A stretch of 64,000 bases of DNA from Curvibacter sp. PD_MW3 (GCA_002633085.1 NSIV01000005.1:124001-188000), one strand, 5' to 3'. Shown: positions 1-8,682, counted from the first letter of the stretch. Numbers and translations are program-made. Notes: generated by a model not told the origin, from the letters alone.

Positions 1-46
1 GAACCCTCCGAAGCTGGATGCCACGGCAACCCGCGTGATCGGCTGA
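1..46 (+). CDS. ctaD: Cytochrome c oxidase subunit I (C-terminal end, partial)
   Basis: Only the last 14 codons and stop are in the window, in frame 2, ending PPKLDATATRVIG. The gene is called from this tail, which fits the end of betaproteobacterial CtaD, and from its place just before the small assembly protein, ctaG and ctaE. CtaD is the heme a/heme a3-CuB catalytic subunit of the aa3 oxidase in the inner membrane. With so little sequence the call rests mostly on context. Confidence 0.55.
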   Translation, partial: NPPKLDATATRVIG

Positions 47-70
47 TCGAAATCGTCTGGAGCGCAAGCC

Positions 71-184
71 ATGAAATCGCAAGAGCAAAAGAAAGCCAAT
101 CTCAAGATGGCACTGATTCTGGTGTCGGTGGTGCTGGTGTTCTTCTTCGGTTTCATGGCCAAGATGGTCCTGCTCGGCAAGTAA
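71..184 (+). CDS. Cytochrome oxidase small assembly protein
   Basis: This is a 37-residue protein with a charged, Lys/Gln-rich N-terminus and one hydrophobic segment (about residues 13-33), ending VLLGK. A GGAG-like ribosome site lies about 10 bases before the ATG. Small single-span proteins sit at this position between ctaD and ctaG in many Burkholderiales and are annotated as oxidase assembly factors; their mechanism is not known to me. It lies 25 bases after the ctaD stop and 9 bases before ctaG, so it is almost certainly cotranscribed with them. Confidence 0.75.
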   Translation: MKSQEQKKANLKMALILVSVVLVFFFGFMAKMVLLGK

Positions 185-193
185 GCAGCCAAC

Positions 194-802
194 ATGAGCT
201 TGCGGACCGAAAACGTCAAGATGGTGGGCAAGCTGGTCGTGGTAGCGGCCGGCATGTTCGGCTTCGGCTACGCCCTGGTCCCCATTTACAAGCATCTCTG
301 CGAGGCCTTGGGCATCAACATCCTGGCGCTCGGCGAACGCGAAATGCGGGGTGGCCGTGCCAGCTTGCCTGCGAATACGCAGGTCGACATGAGCCGCACC
401 ATCACGGTGGAGTTTGATGCCAATGCGCGTGGGCCCTGGAGTTTTCACCCGGCCAAGCGTTCGCTTCAGGTGCATCCTGGCGAGGTGGCGACCGTGATGT
501 ACGAATTCCAGAACGTGCAGGACCGCCGCATGTCGGCGCAAGCCATTCCGAGCTATGCGCCGCGGCAGGCCTCGGCCCATTTCAACAAGCTGGAGTGCTT
601 CTGCTTCAACGAGTACACGTTGGAGCCTGGTGAGAAGAAGGAATGGCCGGTTGCCTTTGTGATCGATCCCAAGCTGTCGAAGGACGTGACCACCATCACC
701 TTGTCCTACACTTTCTTTGAAGTGGGCAGCAAGACGCCGCCAGCGCCCGGGTCGACCCCTGGCAAGACCGTGGCCCGTCTGTCATCTGGAGCTGGGGCAT
801 GA
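194..802 (+). CDS. ctaG: Cytochrome c oxidase assembly protein CtaG/Cox11
   Basis: CtaG (Cox11) is the membrane-anchored copper chaperone that delivers Cu to the CuB site of subunit I. The 202-residue protein has a short cytoplasmic N-terminus, one transmembrane helix (about residues 12-30) and a periplasmic beta-rich domain. The copper-binding CFCF motif is at residues 135-138, and a further conserved Cys is at residue 36 just after the membrane anchor. Length is normal for the family. The stop overlaps the start of the next gene by four bases (ATGA), indicating translational coupling. Confidence 0.96.
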   Translation: MSLRTENVKMVGKLVVVAAGMFGFGYALVPIYKHLCEALGINILALGEREMRGGRASLPANTQVDMSRTITVEFDANARGPWSFHPAKRSLQVHPGEVATVMYEFQNVQDRRMSAQAIPSYAPRQASAHFNKLECFCFNEYTLEPGEKKEWPVAFVIDPKLSKDVTTITLSYTFFEVGSKTPPAPGSTPGKTVARLSSGAGA

Positions 803-1020
803 GCCAGACTCCCTCTGGCAAGAGCAGCATGCCCAAGGGTTCGTTCTGGCACACGGTCAAGGCCGTGGCTTGGTCGTTTATTGGTGTTCGCAAGAACAGC
901 AGTTTTCAGGAAGACATTGGTCGCCTGAACCCCTTTCACATCATCGTGGTGGGAATTGTTGGGGCGTTGATTTTTGTAGTGAGTTTGATTGCATTGGTGA
1001 ACTGGGTCGTGGCCAAGTGA
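799..1020 (+). CDS. DUF2970 family membrane protein
   Basis: The 73-residue protein has a basic N-terminal part with the conserved stretch FWHTVKAVAWSFIGVRK and one C-terminal transmembrane helix (about residues 48-70). This matches the DUF2970 family, which is found between ctaG and ctaE in betaproteobacteria. Position and coupling to ctaG by an ATGA overlap suggest a role in aa3 oxidase assembly or stability, but no biochemical function is known to me. Confidence 0.88.
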   Translation: MSQTPSGKSSMPKGSFWHTVKAVAWSFIGVRKNSSFQEDIGRLNPFHIIVVGIVGALIFVVSLIALVNWVVAK

Positions 1021-1073
1021 GCCCGACCCGTTGATCGGAAAAATTGAAGAGAACCGGAAGGAATGGAGCAAAA

Positions 1074-1955
1074 ATGAGTTCGACAACACACGGCGGCACC
1101 CCGTATTACTTCGTGCCCGGCCCCTCACGCCATCCTGTCATGGCTGCGATCGGCCTGTTCTTCGTCATCCTGGGCGCCGGTCAATGGGTCAATGGCGCAG
1201 AGTGGGGCAAGTACTCCCTGTTCGCCGGCATGGCCTGGTGGCTGGTGGTGCTTTACCAATGGTTCCGCGATGCCGTGTCCGAGAGCGAAGGCGGTCAGTA
1301 CGGTCACAAGATCGATCTGTCCTACCGCTGGAGCATGACCTGGTTCATCTTCTCCGAAGTCATGTTCTTCGGTGCTTTCTTCACCGCCCTGTGGTGGGCA
1401 CGTGCCCATTCGGTGCCGGCGCTGGGCAGCCTGGACAACGCCTTGCTCTGGCCTGACTTCAAGGCGGTCTGGCCGAGTTTGGCTGCCGGCGTGACGGCTT
1501 CGCCGGCCGGTATCGTCGAGCCCTTCCAGACAATGGGCCCGTTCTGGCTGCCGACCATCAATACCGCCCTGCTGCTGAGCTCCGGTGTGACGCTCACCAT
1601 CGCCCACCACGCCCTGCGTGACGGCAACCGCAGCAAGACCATCGGCTTCATGTGGATCACCGTGCTGCTGGGCATCACCTTCCTGTTCGTGCAGGGCTAC
1701 GAGTACGCACACGCCTACAGCGAGCTGAACCTCAAGCTGACGTCCGGCATCTATGGCTCGACCTTCTTCATGCTGACCGGTTTCCACGGTTTCCACGTGC
1801 TGGTTGGCATGCTGATGCTGTTGTTCATCACCCTGCGTCTGCAAAAAGGCCACTTCACGGCTGAGCGCCACTTCGGCTTCGAAGGTGCGGCCTGGTACTG
1901 GCACTTTGTGGACGTGGTGTGGCTCGGCCTGTACATCCTCGTCTACTGGATGTAA
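1074..1955 (+). CDS. ctaE: Cytochrome c oxidase subunit III
   Basis: Subunit III of the aa3-type oxidase. The 293-residue product has seven predicted membrane spans, with typical COX3 stretches such as TWFIFSEVMFFGAFF near residue 85 and GFHGFHVLVGM and WHFVDVVWLGLYI near the C-terminus. The ATG at 1074 is preferred over an in-frame start 30 bases upstream because it follows the GGAATGGAG ribosome-site region and gives the canonical MSSTTHGG N-terminus. It is the last gene of the ctaD-ctaG-ctaE unit and is followed by a dispersed repeat and a terminator. Confidence 0.97.
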   Translation: MSSTTHGGTPYYFVPGPSRHPVMAAIGLFFVILGAGQWVNGAEWGKYSLFAGMAWWLVVLYQWFRDAVSESEGGQYGHKIDLSYRWSMTWFIFSEVMFFGAFFTALWWARAHSVPALGSLDNALLWPDFKAVWPSLAAGVTASPAGIVEPFQTMGPFWLPTINTALLLSSGVTLTIAHHALRDGNRSKTIGFMWITVLLGITFLFVQGYEYAHAYSELNLKLTSGIYGSTFFMLTGFHGFHVLVGMLMLLFITLRLQKGHFTAERHFGFEGAAWYWHFVDVVWLGLYILVYWM

Positions 1956-1959
1956 AGGG

Positions 1960-2085
1960 CTACTGCGCGGGCGCATTGCGTCGTTGGGCGGTGCTCGGAA
2001 TCCTCACGTACCCCAAGGTACGTTCCGGTTCCTGCGCTCCGTCCGCCTAGCACTGCATCCCGCTCGCTACGCCCAGGTGGTGTGG
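1960..2085. repeat. Imperfect palindromic intergenic repeat (Comamonadaceae type)
   Basis: The non-coding stretch after ctaE forms a large imperfect dyad centred near 2023. GCGGTGCTCGG on the left mirrors CCGCCTAGCACTGC on the right, and CACGTACC/GGTACGT forms the inner stem around CCAA. I have seen similar elements (a GTGCTCGG..TCACGTAC core) scattered between genes in Comamonadaceae genomes, so I call it a dispersed repeat. No second copy was noticed in this window. Confidence 0.55.
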
Positions 2086-2093
2086 CAATAAAA

Positions 2094-2120
2094 ACAAAAG
2101 CCGCATGAAGCGGCTTTTGT
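2094..2120. terminator. Bidirectional rho-independent terminator
   Basis: The perfect stem ACAAAAGCCGC / GCGGCTTTTGT closes a loop of about five bases, with T-rich sequence downstream on both strands (TTTTGTTTTTG on plus, TTTTGTTTTTATT on minus). It lies between the convergent ctaE and DUF2909 genes and can end both transcripts. Confidence 0.9.
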
Positions 2121-2135
2121 TTTTGTTTGAGATGG

Positions 2136-2357
2136 TTATTTTCCGGCAGGAATGCCGGTGGGCTGGATGTAGCCGAGCTTCCAGGCGATCAGGATGCAGA
2201 GAAAGATCAGGATCGAGAAGCCGACTCTAAAAGCAAGGGCGCGGGCCATGTTGCTGCTTTTGGGCTTGCCATCGCGGCCGTCCTTCATCATGAAGAACAG
2301 GGCAGAACCCAGACTGGCGATGATGGCCAGGAAGGCAAGAGCAATCAGGTATTTCAT
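2136..2357 (-). CDS. Twin transmembrane protein, DUF2909 family
   Basis: The 73-residue protein has two transmembrane helices (about residues 3-22 and 43-62) separated by a basic loop, DGRDGKPKSSN. This layout matches the DUF2909 (twin transmembrane) family that accompanies SURF1 in oxidase clusters. It starts at 2357 and is transcribed divergently from SURF1, with only 27 bases between the starts, so the promoters must overlap. The function is unknown to me; context suggests an oxidase biogenesis helper. Confidence 0.85.
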   Translation of the reverse strand: MKYLIALAFLAIIASLGSALFFMMKDGRDGKPKSSNMARALAFRVGFSILIFLCILIAWKLGYIQPTGIPAGK

Positions 2358-2384
2358 GAGCGAGATTATCGCGTGACTGCACGT

Positions 2385-3107
2385 ATGAATGAACGTACCC
2401 GGTTCTGGTTGATCACGTTGCTGGCGTTGCTGGCGGTTGCCGTCACGGCTTCGCTCGGACGCTGGCAGCTGTCGCGGGCCGCGACCAAGGAGGCCTTGCA
2501 GGCGAGCATGGAGGCACGTTTGGCGGAGCCGGTGCTGGATGGCGCCACCTTGCGTGGCGAGGTTGCGGCAGATGCGCTGCTGCATCGCCGCATGGTGGCG
2601 CGTGGGCAGTGGCTGGCCGAGCGGACGGTGTTCCTGGACAACCGCCAGATGAATGGGCGGGTCGGTTTCTTCGTGGTCACACCGTTGCGCCTTGAAGGCA
2701 GCGATGTTGCCGTGCTGGTGCAGCGCGGCTGGGTGCCGCGCAACTTTGAAGATCGCAGCCGCGTGCCGGTGGTCGAGACACCTACCGGGCTGGTGACCGT
2801 GGTGGGGCGGATTGTCCCGCCGCCGGGCAAGCTCTATGAGCTGGGGGCAGCCGAGGTGGGGCCGATCCGGCAGAATCTCGATCTGGCGCAGTTCAGGAAC
2901 GAGACGGGACTGCCGCTGGCAGCCGTGTCGATCCAGCAGACAGATGCCGCCGCCGATGGGCTGGCGCGCGACTGGCCGCCCGGCAATACCGGCGTCGACA
3001 AACACTACGGCTACGCTTTTCAATGGTTTGGGCTTTGTGCCCTGATTGCAGTACTTTATGTCTGGTTCCAAATTGTCAGAAGATTCTTCCAACGCAAAAC
3101 CGTCTGA
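2385..3107 (+). CDS. SURF1 family cytochrome oxidase biogenesis protein
   Basis: SURF1/Shy1 proteins help insert heme a into subunit I. This 240-residue product has the family layout: an N-terminal membrane span (about residues 7-24, followed by GRWQLSRAATKEAL), a periplasmic domain with FLDNRQMNGRVGFFVVTPL and VQRGWVPR, and a C-terminal span after NTGVDKHYGYAFQWF. The ATG at 2385 is used; a GTG 12 bases upstream is an alternative. The 3' end overlaps the next gene by 50 bases. Confidence 0.95.
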   Translation: MNERTRFWLITLLALLAVAVTASLGRWQLSRAATKEALQASMEARLAEPVLDGATLRGEVAADALLHRRMVARGQWLAERTVFLDNRQMNGRVGFFVVTPLRLEGSDVAVLVQRGWVPRNFEDRSRVPVVETPTGLVTVVGRIVPPPGKLYELGAAEVGPIRQNLDLAQFRNETGLPLAAVSIQQTDAAADGLARDWPPGNTGVDKHYGYAFQWFGLCALIAVLYVWFQIVRRFFQRKTV

Positions 3108-3783
3108 TGCGGGTGGCGATCACCCGCTGGGGCTGACTGTGTATTCCCTGCCTGAGCCGGGGCAGGCCATGGCAGAGGAGGTGCGACGCACCCGTCTCGG
3201 ACGCTGGAAAATGATTGCCGTGTTGCTGGTCTGTGCCGCACCCGTGGTCGCCTCCTACTTCACCTACTACGTGATCCGGCCGGAGGGGCGGCGCAATTTC
3301 GGTGAACTGATCGACCCGCAGCGGCCGCTGCCCGATCAGGCGGGGACAGGCCTGGATGGCAAGACGGTCAATCTGGCCGAGCTCAAGGGGCAGTGGCTGC
3401 TGGTGAGCGTGGGGAGTGGCAATTGCCAGGCGGCTTGTGTGCAGCAGCTCTACCTGCAGCGCCAGCTGCGCGAGGGGCTGGGCAAGGACAAGGACCGCAT
3501 TGACCGGGTCTGGCTCGTCAGCGACGCGCAGCCCGTGGCGCCGGAGCTGTTGCCGGGGCTGAAGGAAGCCACGGTGCTGCGCGTGCCGTCGGATGTGCTG
3601 GATCGCTGGTTGACGGCGGCGGCGGGGCATTCCATCACCGAGCATTTGTACCTTGTTGATCCGCTGGGCAACCTGATGATGCGTTTCCCGGCCAACCTGG
3701 ATGTGGCCACTGCGGCCCAGGCCAAACGCGACCTGGAGCGCCTGATGCGTGCCTCCAACTCGTGGGATCAGGCCGGAAGGTAA
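3058..3783 (+). CDS. Membrane-anchored SCO-like thioredoxin-fold protein
   Basis: The 241-residue protein has a cytoplasmic N-terminus, one membrane span (about residues 51-70) and a periplasmic thioredoxin-like domain. It keeps a CxxxC pair (C123, C127) and His residues at 191 and 196 in the region matching the SCO copper-binding His, but overall it is diverged from SCO. It probably serves copper handling or disulfide reduction in aa3 assembly. It starts inside the SURF1 gene (50-base overlap) and ends six bases before ctaA, so the three are one operon. Confidence 0.8.
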   Translation: MSGSKLSEDSSNAKPSDAGGDHPLGLTVYSLPEPGQAMAEEVRRTRLGRWKMIAVLLVCAAPVVASYFTYYVIRPEGRRNFGELIDPQRPLPDQAGTGLDGKTVNLAELKGQWLLVSVGSGNCQAACVQQLYLQRQLREGLGKDKDRIDRVWLVSDAQPVAPELLPGLKEATVLRVPSDVLDRWLTAAAGHSITEHLYLVDPLGNLMMRFPANLDVATAAQAKRDLERLMRASNSWDQAGR

Positions 3784-3789
3784 GCCCAC

Positions 3790-4950
3790 ATGAACGCCGC
3801 AGCACTTTACGATCTGTCGCCCGTCATCTGGCTCATGCTGATGGGCGCGGTGCTGGCCCTCGGGCCGTTGGCCTGGGTCTGGCTGCGTAATCGGCAGGCC
3901 TCGCGGGCAAGCCGTCTGCAGGCCTTGACGGTGCTGACCTTGTTTCTGACCTTCGATCTGGTCTTGTTCGGCGCCTTCACGCGCCTGACGGATTCCGGTC
4001 TTGGCTGCCCGGACTGGCCCGGCTGCTACGGCAATGCCAGCCCGGTGGGGGCGCATGCCGAAATTTCGGCGGCGCAGCAGGCCATGCCCACCGGCCCGGT
4101 GACACACGGCAAGGCCTGGGTCGAGATGGTTCACCGCTACCTTGCCACCAGCGTCGGCGTGCTGATTCTGGTGCTGGCCGTCGTGAGCTGGCTGGACCGT
4201 CGCCGCCAAGACCGGCCGACGGCCATCAACCCCTGGTGGCCCACGTTGACCTTGCTCTGGGTGTGCATCCAGGGGGCGTTCGGTGCGCTGACGGTCACCA
4301 TGAAACTGTTTCCTGCCATCGTTACCCTGCACCTGCTCGGGGGGCTGCTGTTGCTGGCGCTGCTGTGCGTGCAGGCTGTGCGCTATGCGCAGCTGCATCG
4401 TGCTTCTGCCGTCGTTGCCGTGCGTCCTGCGCTGCGCCGCCTGCTGGGGCTGGGCCTGGTCTTGTTGTGGCTGCAGGTTGCGCTCGGTGGCTGGGTCAGC
4501 ACCAACTACGCGGTGCTGGCGTGCACCGAGTTTCCGACCTGCCAGGCCAGCTGGTGGCCCGAGATGAATTTTGCGCAGGGCTTCGAGCTGTGGCGTGAAC
4601 TGGGCCTGAGCAGCGATGGTCAGCACATCAGTTTTGCTGCGCTCACGGCCATCCACTATGTGCACCGGCTCATGGCCTATGCCGTCCTCGGCGTGTTGGC
4701 ACTGCTGGCCTGGCGCATGCGTGCCGTGGCCGGCTGGCGCCGTGCCGCCAATTGGCTGGCGGCCTTGTTGCTGCTGCAGTTCCTGACCGGCTTGAGCAAT
4801 GTGGTGCTGGGCTGGCCCTTGCTGGCGGCCGTCTTGCACACCGGCGGCGCTGCTGCCCTGGTGGTGGTGTTGACCTGGAGTCTGGCGGCAACGCGTTCTT
4901 CCGGTCAGGCTGCCACGGTCTCTCCCTCTGTTTCGAGTATCGCTGCATGA
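3790..4950 (+). CDS. ctaA: Heme A synthase (COX15/CtaA)
   Basis: CtaA oxidises the C8 methyl group of heme O to give heme A. The 386-residue product has about eight membrane helices in two homologous halves. Family features visible include [22 protein letters not shown] near residue 60 (EB-type loop with a Cys pair), [12 protein letters not shown] (heme His), [21 protein letters not shown] and [15 protein letters not shown]. It overlaps ctaB by four bases (ATGA), coupling the two heme-modifying enzymes. Confidence 0.96.
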   Translation: MNAAALYDLSPVIWLMLMGAVLALGPLAWVWLRNRQASRASRLQALTVLTLFLTFDLVLFGAFTRLTDSGLGCPDWPGCYGNASPVGAHAEISAAQQAMPTGPVTHGKAWVEMVHRYLATSVGVLILVLAVVSWLDRRRQDRPTAINPWWPTLTLLWVCIQGAFGALTVTMKLFPAIVTLHLLGGLLLLALLCVQAVRYAQLHRASAVVAVRPALRRLLGLGLVLLWLQVALGGWVSTNYAVLACTEFPTCQASWWPEMNFAQGFELWRELGLSSDGQHISFAALTAIHYVHRLMAYAVLGVLALLAWRMRAVAGWRRAANWLAALLLLQFLTGLSNVVLGWPLLAAVLHTGGAAALVVVLTWSLAATRSSGQAATVSPSVSSIAA

Positions 4951-5843
4951 GCGTCCCATCTTTTTCCCATCTGTCTTCCGTGTTCAGCCAGTTCTATGCG
5001 CTGACCAAGCCACGCGTGGTGCAGCTCATTGTGTTCTGCGCCCTGATCGGCATGGTGCTGGCGGTGCCTGGCCTGCCGGGCTGGGCCGAGTTGCGCCTGA
5101 TGCTGATCGGCAGCGTGGGCATCTGGCTGGTGGCGGGTGCCGCTGCGGCCTTCAACTGCATTGTTGAAAAAGGCATCGATGCCAAGATGAAGCGCACCGC
5201 CTGGCGGCCGACCGCCAAGGGCGAGTTGAGCGATGTGCAGACCCTGCTGTTCTCGGCCGTGCTGTGCGCCGCCGGCTCCGCGCTGCTGTACGTCTGGGTC
5301 AACCCGCTGACGATGTGGCTGACCTTCGCCACCTTCGTCGGTTATGCGGTGATCTACACCGTGATCCTCAAGCCGCTGACGCCGCAGAACATCGTCATCG
5401 GTGGTGCCTCGGGCGCCATGCCGCCGGTGCTGGGCTGGGCTGCCATGACGGGCGACGTCGGGCCCGAGGCGCTGATCCTCTTCCTCATCATCTTCTTGTG
5501 GACGCCGCCGCATTTCTGGGCACTGGCGCTGTACCGCGTGGAGGACTACCGCAAGTCCGGCCTGCCCATGCTGCCGGTGACGCACGGCAACGCATTCACG
5601 CGTCTGCAAATCCTGCTCTACACGCTGATCCTGTTTGCTGCCTGCCTGATGCCTTTCGTCTACCGCATGAGTTCCTGGCTCTACCTGGTGGCGGCCGTCG
5701 TGCTCAGCATCGGTTTCTTCCTCTATGCGTTCAGGCTCTGGCGCAACTATTCCGACGAGCTGGCACGTAAGACCTTCCGCTTTTCCCTGATTCACCTGAG
5801 CGTGCTGTTCGCGGCATTGCTGCTTGACCACTACCTGCTGTGA
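4947..5843 (+). CDS. ctaB: Protoheme IX farnesyltransferase (heme O synthase)
   Basis: CtaB transfers farnesyl to protoheme IX to make heme O, the substrate of CtaA. The 298-residue UbiA-family membrane protein shows the prenyl-diphosphate/Mg motif NxxxxxxxDxxMxRTxxRP at about residues 72-90 and the second Asp-rich region in the loop [17 protein letters not shown]. Start MSVPSF is chosen at the ATGA overlap with ctaA. Length is normal. Confidence 0.97.
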   Translation: MSVPSFSHLSSVFSQFYALTKPRVVQLIVFCALIGMVLAVPGLPGWAELRLMLIGSVGIWLVAGAAAAFNCIVEKGIDAKMKRTAWRPTAKGELSDVQTLLFSAVLCAAGSALLYVWVNPLTMWLTFATFVGYAVIYTVILKPLTPQNIVIGGASGAMPPVLGWAAMTGDVGPEALILFLIIFLWTPPHFWALALYRVEDYRKSGLPMLPVTHGNAFTRLQILLYTLILFAACLMPFVYRMSSWLYLVAAVVLSIGFFLYAFRLWRNYSDELARKTFRFSLIHLSVLFAALLLDHYLL

Positions 5844-5849
5844 GCCATC

Positions 5850-6461
5850 ATGAGCAAACGAAACACTCTTAAATTGATAGCGTCTGGCGCATTATTGGCA
5901 GGGTCAATTGGCATTTTGAGTGCATGTTCCGACAGCAAGCCGCAATTCGCTGCGATCGACGTGACCGGCGCCGACTATGCCAAGGACTTCCAGCTCACCG
6001 ACCACAACGGCCAGACGCGCAGCCTGCAGGACTTCCGCGGCAAGATCGTGGTGCTGTTCTTCGGCTACACCCAGTGCCCGGACGTCTGCCCGACCTCCAT
6101 GACCGAACTGGCGGAGGTCAAGAAGCTGCTGGGCGCCGATGGCGAGAAGCTGCAGGGCCTGTTCGTCACGGTGGACCCGGCGCGTGATACGCCCGAGTTG
6201 CTGAAGGCCTACATGGCCAATTTCGACCCGACCTTCCTCGCGCTCTACGCCGCCTCGCCCGAGAAGCTGGCCGCACTGGCCAAGGACTACAAGGTTTATT
6301 ACAAGAAGGTCGAAGGCAAGACGCTCACCAGCTACACCATGGACCATTCGGCGGGCAGCTACATCTACGACACCGAGGGTCGTTTGCGGCTGTATACCCG
6401 CTATGGCAGCGGTGCGCCGGCGATGGCTTCGGACATCAAGCTTCTGCTGCAGCAGAAATAA
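5850..6461 (+). CDS. SCO1/SenC family copper chaperone lipoprotein
   Basis: SCO proteins load copper into CuA of subunit II. The 203-residue product has a lipoprotein signal with lipobox ILSAC (lipidated C26), the CPDVC copper/redox motif (C76, C80) and the conserved His (H166) in TMDHSAGSYIYD. It is six bases downstream of ctaB and ends the oxidase operon. The 5' coding region carries a degenerate copy (about 5866-5882) of the 17-base dyad seen elsewhere in the window. Confidence 0.95.
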   Translation: MSKRNTLKLIASGALLAGSIGILSACSDSKPQFAAIDVTGADYAKDFQLTDHNGQTRSLQDFRGKIVVLFFGYTQCPDVCPTSMTELAEVKKLLGADGEKLQGLFVTVDPARDTPELLKAYMANFDPTFLALYAASPEKLAALAKDYKVYYKKVEGKTLTSYTMDHSAGSYIYDTEGRLRLYTRYGSGAPAMASDIKLLLQQK

Positions 6462-6558
6462 CGACCCGCTTTTCTTCTGCTTGGGGTACTGATGGGTCAG
6501 CGTCTGTTTGGATGTGCGCCCGCCGCAGTTGCGCGGTCAAAGATGCAACAAGAAGAAC

Positions 6559-7557
6559 CTACTCTGCCTTGATGGAACGATCTGCAATGATCTTGCCCAG
6601 CACTGCGTAGTCGGCACGCATCCGGTTCGCCAGGCCTTCAGACGACGACCCGACAACCTGCCAGCCTTGCTGGAACAGCTTCTGTCGCACGTCCGGCGTG
6701 CGTGTGATGTCGCTGAACAGCTTGGACAGCTTGGCGATCACCGGCTTGGGCATGGAGGCCGGGCCGGCCACGCCGTTCCAGATCTCAAGCTGGAAGTTCT
6801 TCACACCGACTTCACTCAAGCTCGGCACGTCCGGCACCAGCGTGCTGCGCCCTGCGGAGGTGACACCCAATACCTTGATCTTGCCGGCGCGCGCCTGCGC
6901 CAAAGCCAAGCCGGGCGGCAGCATGGAGAGTTGGATCTGGCCGCCGACCATGGCCGTGACGACTTGCGGGTAGCCGGGGTAGGGCACATGGACCGGGGCC
7001 ATGCCGATGCGGGCGTTCAGCAGTTCCATGCCGATGTGGCCGACCGTGCCGACACCAGGCGAGCCGTAGCTCCATTGGGTGCCGCTGGCGCGGGCCGCGG
7101 CCAGGAAGTCGGCCGCACTGCTGCCCGGTGCGTTGACGGGCGCGGCCAGTACCAGTGGCGCGGTGCTGATCAGGCTGATGGGGGCCAGATCCTTGGCGGG
7201 GTCATACGGTGTCTTGGGGTTGAGCAGCTTGGCAATGGTGAGGTTGCCGTTGATCATGACGCCGACGGTGTGCCCGTCCTTGGCTTTGGCTACCAGGTCG
7301 GCTGCGATGTTGCCGCCGGCGCCGGGCCGGTTCTCGACGATCACCGGCTGGCCCAGCGCCTTGGACAGCGGCTCGGCCAGGGTGCGCGCCACCAGATCGG
7401 GCGAGGTGCCGGCCGGGAAGCCGACCAGGATCTTCAGTGGCTTGCTCGGCCAGGCGGCTTCAGATGGCGCAATTTTTTGGGCTGTAGCCCAGGTGGATGT
7501 TGCGCCGATAGCTATCAAAAGAAGAGCGCGTCGCAAGGGGTGGCGTGTGTGCCGCAT
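6559..7557 (-). CDS. Tripartite tricarboxylate transporter (Bug/TctC) substrate-binding protein
   Basis: The 332-residue periplasmic binding protein has a Sec signal peptide (cleavage near WATAQ, residue 27) followed by the family signatures WPSKPLKILVGFPAGTSPDLVAR and VIVENRPGAGGNIAADLVAKAKDG. Bug proteins bind small carboxylates, often without a genetically linked TctAB membrane component, as here. The ligand cannot be told from sequence. It is convergent with sco and lies downstream of rpoH beyond a terminator. A GATAGCTATC palindrome lies in its signal-peptide coding region. Confidence 0.93.
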   Translation of the reverse strand: MRHTRHPLRRALLLIAIGATSTWATAQKIAPSEAAWPSKPLKILVGFPAGTSPDLVARTLAEPLSKALGQPVIVENRPGAGGNIAADLVAKAKDGHTVGVMINGNLTIAKLLNPKTPYDPAKDLAPISLISTAPLVLAAPVNAPGSSAADFLAAARASGTQWSYGSPGVGTVGHIGMELLNARIGMAPVHVPYPGYPQVVTAMVGGQIQLSMLPPGLALAQARAGKIKVLGVTSAGRSTLVPDVPSLSEVGVKNFQLEIWNGVAGPASMPKPVIAKLSKLFSDITRTPDVRQKLFQQGWQVVGSSSEGLANRMRADYAVLGKIIADRSIKAE

Positions 7558-7571
7558 GGTGTTTTTCCCAA

Positions 7572-7604
7572 AGAAAAAGCCCCGGACTCTCGCAAGTCAG
7601 GGGC
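7572..7604 (-). terminator. Rho-independent terminator of rpoH
   Basis: Read on the minus strand, the stem GCCCCTGACT / AGTCCGGGGC (9 of 10 pairs) with a six-base loop is followed by CTTTTTCTTT. It begins about 20 bases after the rpoH stop and precedes the Bug gene, which therefore needs its own promoter. Confidence 0.85.
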
Positions 7605-7626
7605 CTGGTTGGCGTTGCGATGAAGC

Positions 7627-8568
7627 TTAGGCGTATTCTGCCAGCGCGGCCTTCATCTTCTTCATGGCAGCCACTTCGATCTGACGAATGCGCTCGGCGC
7701 TCACGCCGTATTCAGCGGCCAAGTCGTGCAGCGTCATGCCGCCCGAGCTGTCGTCGTTCACCTTGAGCCAGCGCTCTTCCACGATGCGGCGGCTGCGCGG
7801 GTCCAGCACCTCCAACGCGGCGGCGATGCCGTCGCTGGCCAGCACATCGCGCTGGTGCGCTTCGATCATGGCGGTGGGCTCGTGGTTGGCATCGGACAGG
7901 TAGGCGATCGGGCCATAAGCTTCCTCGCCGTCATCAGCCGGACCGGGGTCGAGCATGACGTCACCACCCGAGAGGCGGGTTTCCATCTCGATGACTTCCT
8001 CGCGTTTGACGTTCAACTCGCGTGCCATCAGGTCGATTTCGTACTCGCTCAAGGTCTCGCGGTGGGTGGCCGCATCGGCCGCAGCAGCGTCGGCCTTGTA
8101 GCCCTGCTTCTTGGAGCGCAGATTGAAGAACAGCTTGCGCTGGGCCTTGGTCGTGGCGACCTTGACCATGCGCCAGTTCTTCAGGATGTACTCGTGGATT
8201 TCGGCCTTGATCCAGTGCAGCGCGTAGCTCACCAGGCGCACGCCCTGGTCGGGGTCGAAGCGCTTGACGGCTTTCATCAGGCCGATATTGCCTTCCTGGA
8301 TCAGGTCGCCGTGCGGCAGGCCGTAGCCCAGGTACTGACGTGAAACCGACACCACCAGACGTAAGTGAGAGAGCACTAACTTACCGGCAGCTTCAATGTC
8401 TCCGGTGTCGCGAAACTTGCGTGCAAACTCCTGCTCTTCCTCTTGGGTGAGCATGGGCAGGCGGTTGGCGGCCGTGATGTAGGCGTCCAGATTGCCCAGC
8501 GGTGGCACCAGCGCCCAGGGATTGGCCACCGTCAGTGCGGAAGCGGAAACTCCAGTTTGAGTGGTCAT
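7627..8568 (-). CDS. rpoH: RNA polymerase heat-shock sigma factor RpoH (sigma-32)
   Basis: A 313-residue group 3 sigma-70 factor that directs heat-shock promoters. It shows region 2 (YLGYGLPHGDLIQEGNIGLMKAVKRFDP), the RpoH box QRKLFFNLR near residue 145, and a C-terminal region 4 HTH (LHDLAAEYGVSAERIRQIEVAAMKKMK). The start at 8568 is set by an AAGGAG ribosome site seven bases upstream; an in-frame ATG at 8589 lies closer to the promoter and is less likely. A perfect CIRCE element lies 32 bases upstream, so HrcA should repress it. Its terminator is at 7572-7604. Confidence 0.97.
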   Translation of the reverse strand: MTTQTGVSASALTVANPWALVPPLGNLDAYITAANRLPMLTQEEEQEFARKFRDTGDIEAAGKLVLSHLRLVVSVSRQYLGYGLPHGDLIQEGNIGLMKAVKRFDPDQGVRLVSYALHWIKAEIHEYILKNWRMVKVATTKAQRKLFFNLRSKKQGYKADAAAADAATHRETLSEYEIDLMARELNVKREEVIEMETRLSGGDVMLDPGPADDGEEAYGPIAYLSDANHEPTAMIEAHQRDVLASDGIAAALEVLDPRSRRIVEERWLKVNDDSSGGMTLHDLAAEYGVSAERIRQIEVAAMKKMKAALAEYA

Positions 8569-8599
8569 ACCAGAACTCCTTGTCGTCATATTTCTAATA

Positions 8600-8626
8600 T
8601 TAGCACTCTCTTGGTTTGAGTGCTAA
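8600..8626 (-). promoter_or_regulatory. CIRCE element (HrcA operator) upstream of rpoH
   Basis: TTAGCACTC-N9-GAGTGCTAA is a perfect match to the CIRCE consensus bound by the heat-shock repressor HrcA. On the minus strand it overlaps plausible promoter hexamers (TTAGCA, 18 bases, TAATAT), so repressor binding would block RNA polymerase. It lies 32 bases before the rpoH start codon. Confidence 0.92.
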
Positions 8627-8682
8627 TCCTTGGGTTCCATCAGGGTGATGACCTGTCGGCCATGGATGCCTTGTAGAACCTA

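Noticed and set aside
3076-4959. Long minus-strand frame opposite the SCO-like gene and ctaA
   Set aside because: Antisense shadow; Gln/Arg/His-rich product without motifs.
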